The notes under the pieces were generated by a model. That model was given only the letters and a program-made list of their open reading frames with translations. It was not told the origin of the DNA and searched no databases. The translations under genes and the position numbers were made by a program. A DNA stretch of 17,000 bases from Pyrinomonadaceae bacterium (lineage in GTDB: Bacteria; Acidobacteriota; Blastocatellia; Pyrinomonadales; Pyrinomonadaceae), in assembly GCA_018060305.1 (NCBI GenBank), contig JAGOWF010000019.1, positions 1 through 17,000 on the forward strand. The letters run 5' to 3'. Below are positions 14,990-17,000 of this stretch, one piece after another (position 1 is the stretch's first letter; each line of letters opens with the position of its first letter).

Positions 14990-16320
14990 GATGCCAACTC
15001 CACGGCTTTGCGAGGGTCGATCACGCCCCAGCCCTGGCGGTCAACCTCGTAGTGCGGGAGCCGTTCGGCGGTTGAGATGAGTATGTGCTTGATCTCGGAC
15101 GGCGTTAACGAAGGGTCTGCCTCCAGCAGTTGCGCGGCTACAGATGATACTATCGGGGCCGAGAACGACGTGCCATCAACATATTTGTAGTTTTTGGTAA
15201 TCACGTTCTCACGCCGAATTTTGAGCGTGATTATCTGCCTGATGCTGTGAACGGGACGGTCGAGCGCGGCATCCAGTTCCGGATCGACGCCGGGGTTTTC
15301 GCGAATGATCTCATAAAGCTCGTCGTCGTTGCTTTTGTCGAGTGTTTCGAGCAGTTCGGCCTGTTGCGCGGTGGGCGTGTTTGGCAATATCGGGGCAGGG
15401 ATCCAGATCGACGACGCTATGACCTCGGGCTTTTGCAGGCCGTCGATCGTCGGGCCGTAAGACGAGCGATACATGCCGCGGCGAGCCCTATTTATAGAGT
15501 TGTTATCATCAAGGCCACCGACCGCGATGCAGGATGGAGAGCTAGCCGGCGGCACGACAGGGTGGCCGGGCATATGGCCCGAATTTCCCACGGCGCAAAC
15601 CACCGTGATCCCCGCGGCCGAGCATCCCTCGACGACCTGTGACAGCGGGTCGTGCAGGTAGCTGGCCTCGTCATCGCCGCCGGCGGAAATATTGACAATG
15701 CGAATGTTATAGCGTTCACGGTTTTCGAGGACCCATGTCAAGCCGTCCTGAATATTCTGATCGGTAATGCGGCCGGTTTTTGCTAATTTGACCAGCACGA
15801 CCTCGGCGTCGGGCGCGATGCCTCGATAGAAACCGTTTGACAGGGAGCCGTTGCCGGCAGCTACGACTGAGGTCATCATTCCGTGCCAGCTCGCGACGTC
15901 AGGTTCGAGCAGCGACGACATATCGCCGTCGGCGTCGAGCAGGTTGCGGTACGCAACAATGCGGTTGACAGGCGTCGTGAGATCGACGTGTGGATAAAAG
16001 CCTGAGTCGAGAAACGCGATGGTCACGCCTTTACCCGTGAATGCCGGATCGGCATCGAGCCTGAGCGGCGTTGAGAGCACATGCGAACCGTCCTTCTGAA
16101 CCGCAGCATCCTTGATTATCTGGTCTTTTGCTCTCTCAAAAAGTTGCGCACATCGGCCGCACACCTCATTGAGGTCGCCGGAATCGTTAGCATTCGCGCG
16201 GATGAGCTTTTGCAGGTCGTCCGGCATCTGGTCGAGCGGCACAAGGGCGTCCGTCACATGACGCGCACAGACGGGACACGCGTCGCACACAGTTAAGGCG
16301 GGCGCGTCTTGGCTGAACAT
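14971..16320 (-). CDS. S8 (subtilisin-like) family peptidase with Cys-rich N-terminus
   Basis: Numbering here is from the upstream ATG at 16341. The catalytic triad is visible: Asp112 in IAFLDSGF, His153 in SWHGMMTSVVAAG, and Ser392 in DGTSFSAP. The oxyanion Asn253 lies in CAVGNSGH. No signal peptide is present. Instead residues 19-64 hold CDACPVC and CGRC, five cysteines that could bind zinc. A roughly 70-residue, partly acidic insert (about 312-386) precedes the Ser motif, where most subtilases are shorter. It is therefore probably an intracellular serine protease, or one exported by an unrecognised route, of unknown target. I prefer ATG 16320 because AGGA lies seven bases upstream; the ATG at 16341 adds seven residues and has no ribosome site. 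It converges on the zinc-ribbon gene and diverges from the patatin gene. Confidence 0.88.
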   Translation of the reverse strand: MFSQDAPALTVCDACPVCARHVTDALVPLDQMPDDLQKLIRANANDSGDLNEVCGRCAQLFERAKDQIIKDAAVQKDGSHVLSTPLRLDADPAFTGKGVTIAFLDSGFYPHVDLTTPVNRIVAYRNLLDADGDMSSLLEPDVASWHGMMTSVVAAGNGSLSNGFYRGIAPDAEVVLVKLAKTGRITDQNIQDGLTWVLENRERYNIRIVNISAGGDDEASYLHDPLSQVVEGCSAAGITVVCAVGNSGHMPGHPVVPPASSPSCIAVGGLDDNNSINRARRGMYRSSYGPTIDGLQKPEVIASSIWIPAPILPNTPTAQQAELLETLDKSNDDELYEIIRENPGVDPELDAALDRPVHSIRQIITLKIRRENVITKNYKYVDGTSFSAPIVSSVAAQLLEADPSLTPSEIKHILISTAERLPHYEVDRQGWGVIDPRKAVELASARIES

Positions 16321-16411
16321 TATCGATTCCTGAGGGGTCATCGTCGGGTTTTAAGTTTTTCATACAGAATAGTTAAAATCAAAAAGGGTTGGCCCACGAA
16401 AGTCACTAACT
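16321..16411. promoter_or_regulatory. Divergent intergenic region between S8 peptidase and patatin genes
   Basis: About 91 bases separate the two divergent starts, and the stretch at 16351-16385 is AT-rich. Promoters for both genes must lie here or inside the opposite gene's 5' end. A TAAAAT at 16374-16379 could serve as a plus-strand -10 box, but I see no good -35 hexamer. No operator-like palindrome was recognised. The assignment rests on gene orientation and base composition only. Confidence 0.35.
16328..16331 (-). promoter_or_regulatory. Shine-Dalgarno supporting the S8 peptidase start at 16320
   Basis: On the minus strand AGGA precedes the ATG at 16320 by seven bases. The alternative ATG at 16341 is preceded by a pyrimidine/adenine stretch without any purine-rich SD. 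This favours the shorter form, although the AGGA would lie inside the coding region if the longer form is used. Confidence 0.4.
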
Positions 16412-17000
16412 ATGAAGATCGGTCTGGCATTGTCAGGTGGTGGAGCGCGGGGATTTGCTCACGTTGGCGCACTTAAGGTGCTGGCCGAGCACCAGGTGCC
16501 TATCGATCTGATCGCCGGGACATCAGCCGGCTCGGTCGTCGGTGGAGCCCTCGCCGCCGGGATGTCTGTCGGCGAAATCGAGAAAATGGCCGCCGCCACC
16601 CGCTGGCGCGACCTCGTCCGTCCGTCGCTGCCGATCGGCGGGCTGCTCTCGAATGCCCCAATGGACAGATTTTTGCGGCATCACCTCCCGGTTGACAGGC
16701 TAGAGGATGTGAAGATACCGTTCGCAGCAATCGCATTTGATCTCGGCACAAATTCATCGGTTTTGCTGAGCAAAACGGGCGATCTCATTACGGCCGTCCG
16801 TTCAAGCTGTGCCGTGCCGGGCATCTTCTCGCCCGTCCGCGATGAGCTTGGCCGGATGCTCATTGACGGTGGCGTTGTCTCGCCCCTGCCCGTCGAGGCC
16901 GTGCGGGCCATGGGGGCTGACATCGTTATTGCGATCGATCTGATCTCGTGCGGGGCCACATTTAGGGCTAGTTCGCGGACCGGTTTCGGCGTGCTGATAC
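16412..17000 (+). CDS. Patatin-like phospholipase (RssA-like), 3' truncated by window edge
   Basis: The visible 196 residues start MKIGLALSGGGARGFAHVGAL. Patatin signatures are all present: the oxyanion-hole GGGARG (9-14), nucleophile motif GTSAG (36-40, Ser38) and the catalytic-dyad Asp152 in DGG (152-154). The SVVGGALAAG helix follows the nucleophile, as in bacterial RssA/YlbK-type proteins of about 250-320 residues. No signal peptide or outer-membrane barrel is seen in this part, so it is probably a cytosolic or inner-membrane-associated serine lipid acyl hydrolase. The reading frame remains open to the last base, so the C-terminus is missing. It is transcribed divergently from the S8 peptidase; a functional link is unproven. 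Confidence 0.9.
   Translation, partial: MKIGLALSGGGARGFAHVGALKVLAEHQVPIDLIAGTSAGSVVGGALAAGMSVGEIEKMAAATRWRDLVRPSLPIGGLLSNAPMDRFLRHHLPVDRLEDVKIPFAAIAFDLGTNSSVLLSKTGDLITAVRSSCAVPGIFSPVRDELGRMLIDGGVVSPLPVEAVRAMGADIVIAIDLISCGATFRASSRTGFGVLI

Overview
The window reads as a chromosomal piece of a Gram-negative, mid-GC bacterium. My best guess is an Acidobacteriota member of the Blastocatellia/Pyrinomonadales type. The main pointer is the small protein at 13978, which has a three-Cys ribbon, a transmembrane helix, an alternating Asn-X tract and a Pro/Thr-rich tail, a layout I associate with that group. This placement is recalled knowledge, not a search result.

Positions 1-13927 form one plus-strand surface-polysaccharide locus. 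In order it holds a Wzx-like flippase, an FkbM methyltransferase, a GT11 alpha-1,2-fucosyltransferase, a GT2 glycosyltransferase, a methyltransferase with a Trm112-like zinc ribbon, two GT4-type glycosyltransferases, an extended SDR sugar epimerase, a two-gene DUF4160/DUF2442 insert, a hexapeptide-repeat acyltransferase, a polytopic membrane protein (possible GT-C transferase or polymerase), an asparagine-synthase-type amidotransferase and a second methyltransferase. From the fucosyltransferase to the DUF2442 gene the genes abut or overlap, so at least that part is probably one transcript. Together they could assemble a lipid-linked oligosaccharide containing fucose and perhaps a 6-deoxyhexose, decorate it by methylation, acylation and amidation, and export it.

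The FkbM and fucosyltransferase region is visibly more AT-rich than the rest, which suggests later acquisition. A nested palindromic element fills the gap between the amidotransferase and the last methyltransferase.

Downstream, 13978-14682 encodes the zinc-ribbon/Asn-repeat membrane protein. It converges on a minus-strand S8 (subtilisin-like) peptidase that has no signal peptide and a Cys-rich N-terminus. Between them lies a roughly 290-base non-coding stretch bounded by imperfect inverted repeats, resembling a small non-autonomous mobile element. Divergent from the peptidase, a patatin-like phospholipase gene runs off the right edge.

No tRNA, rRNA, CRISPR array or transposase gene was recognised. 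No wholly new system is proven. The best leads are the inverted-repeat element, the Cys-containing cytosolic S8 peptidase, the Asn-X repeat protein and the DUF4160/DUF2442 pair inside the glycan operon.
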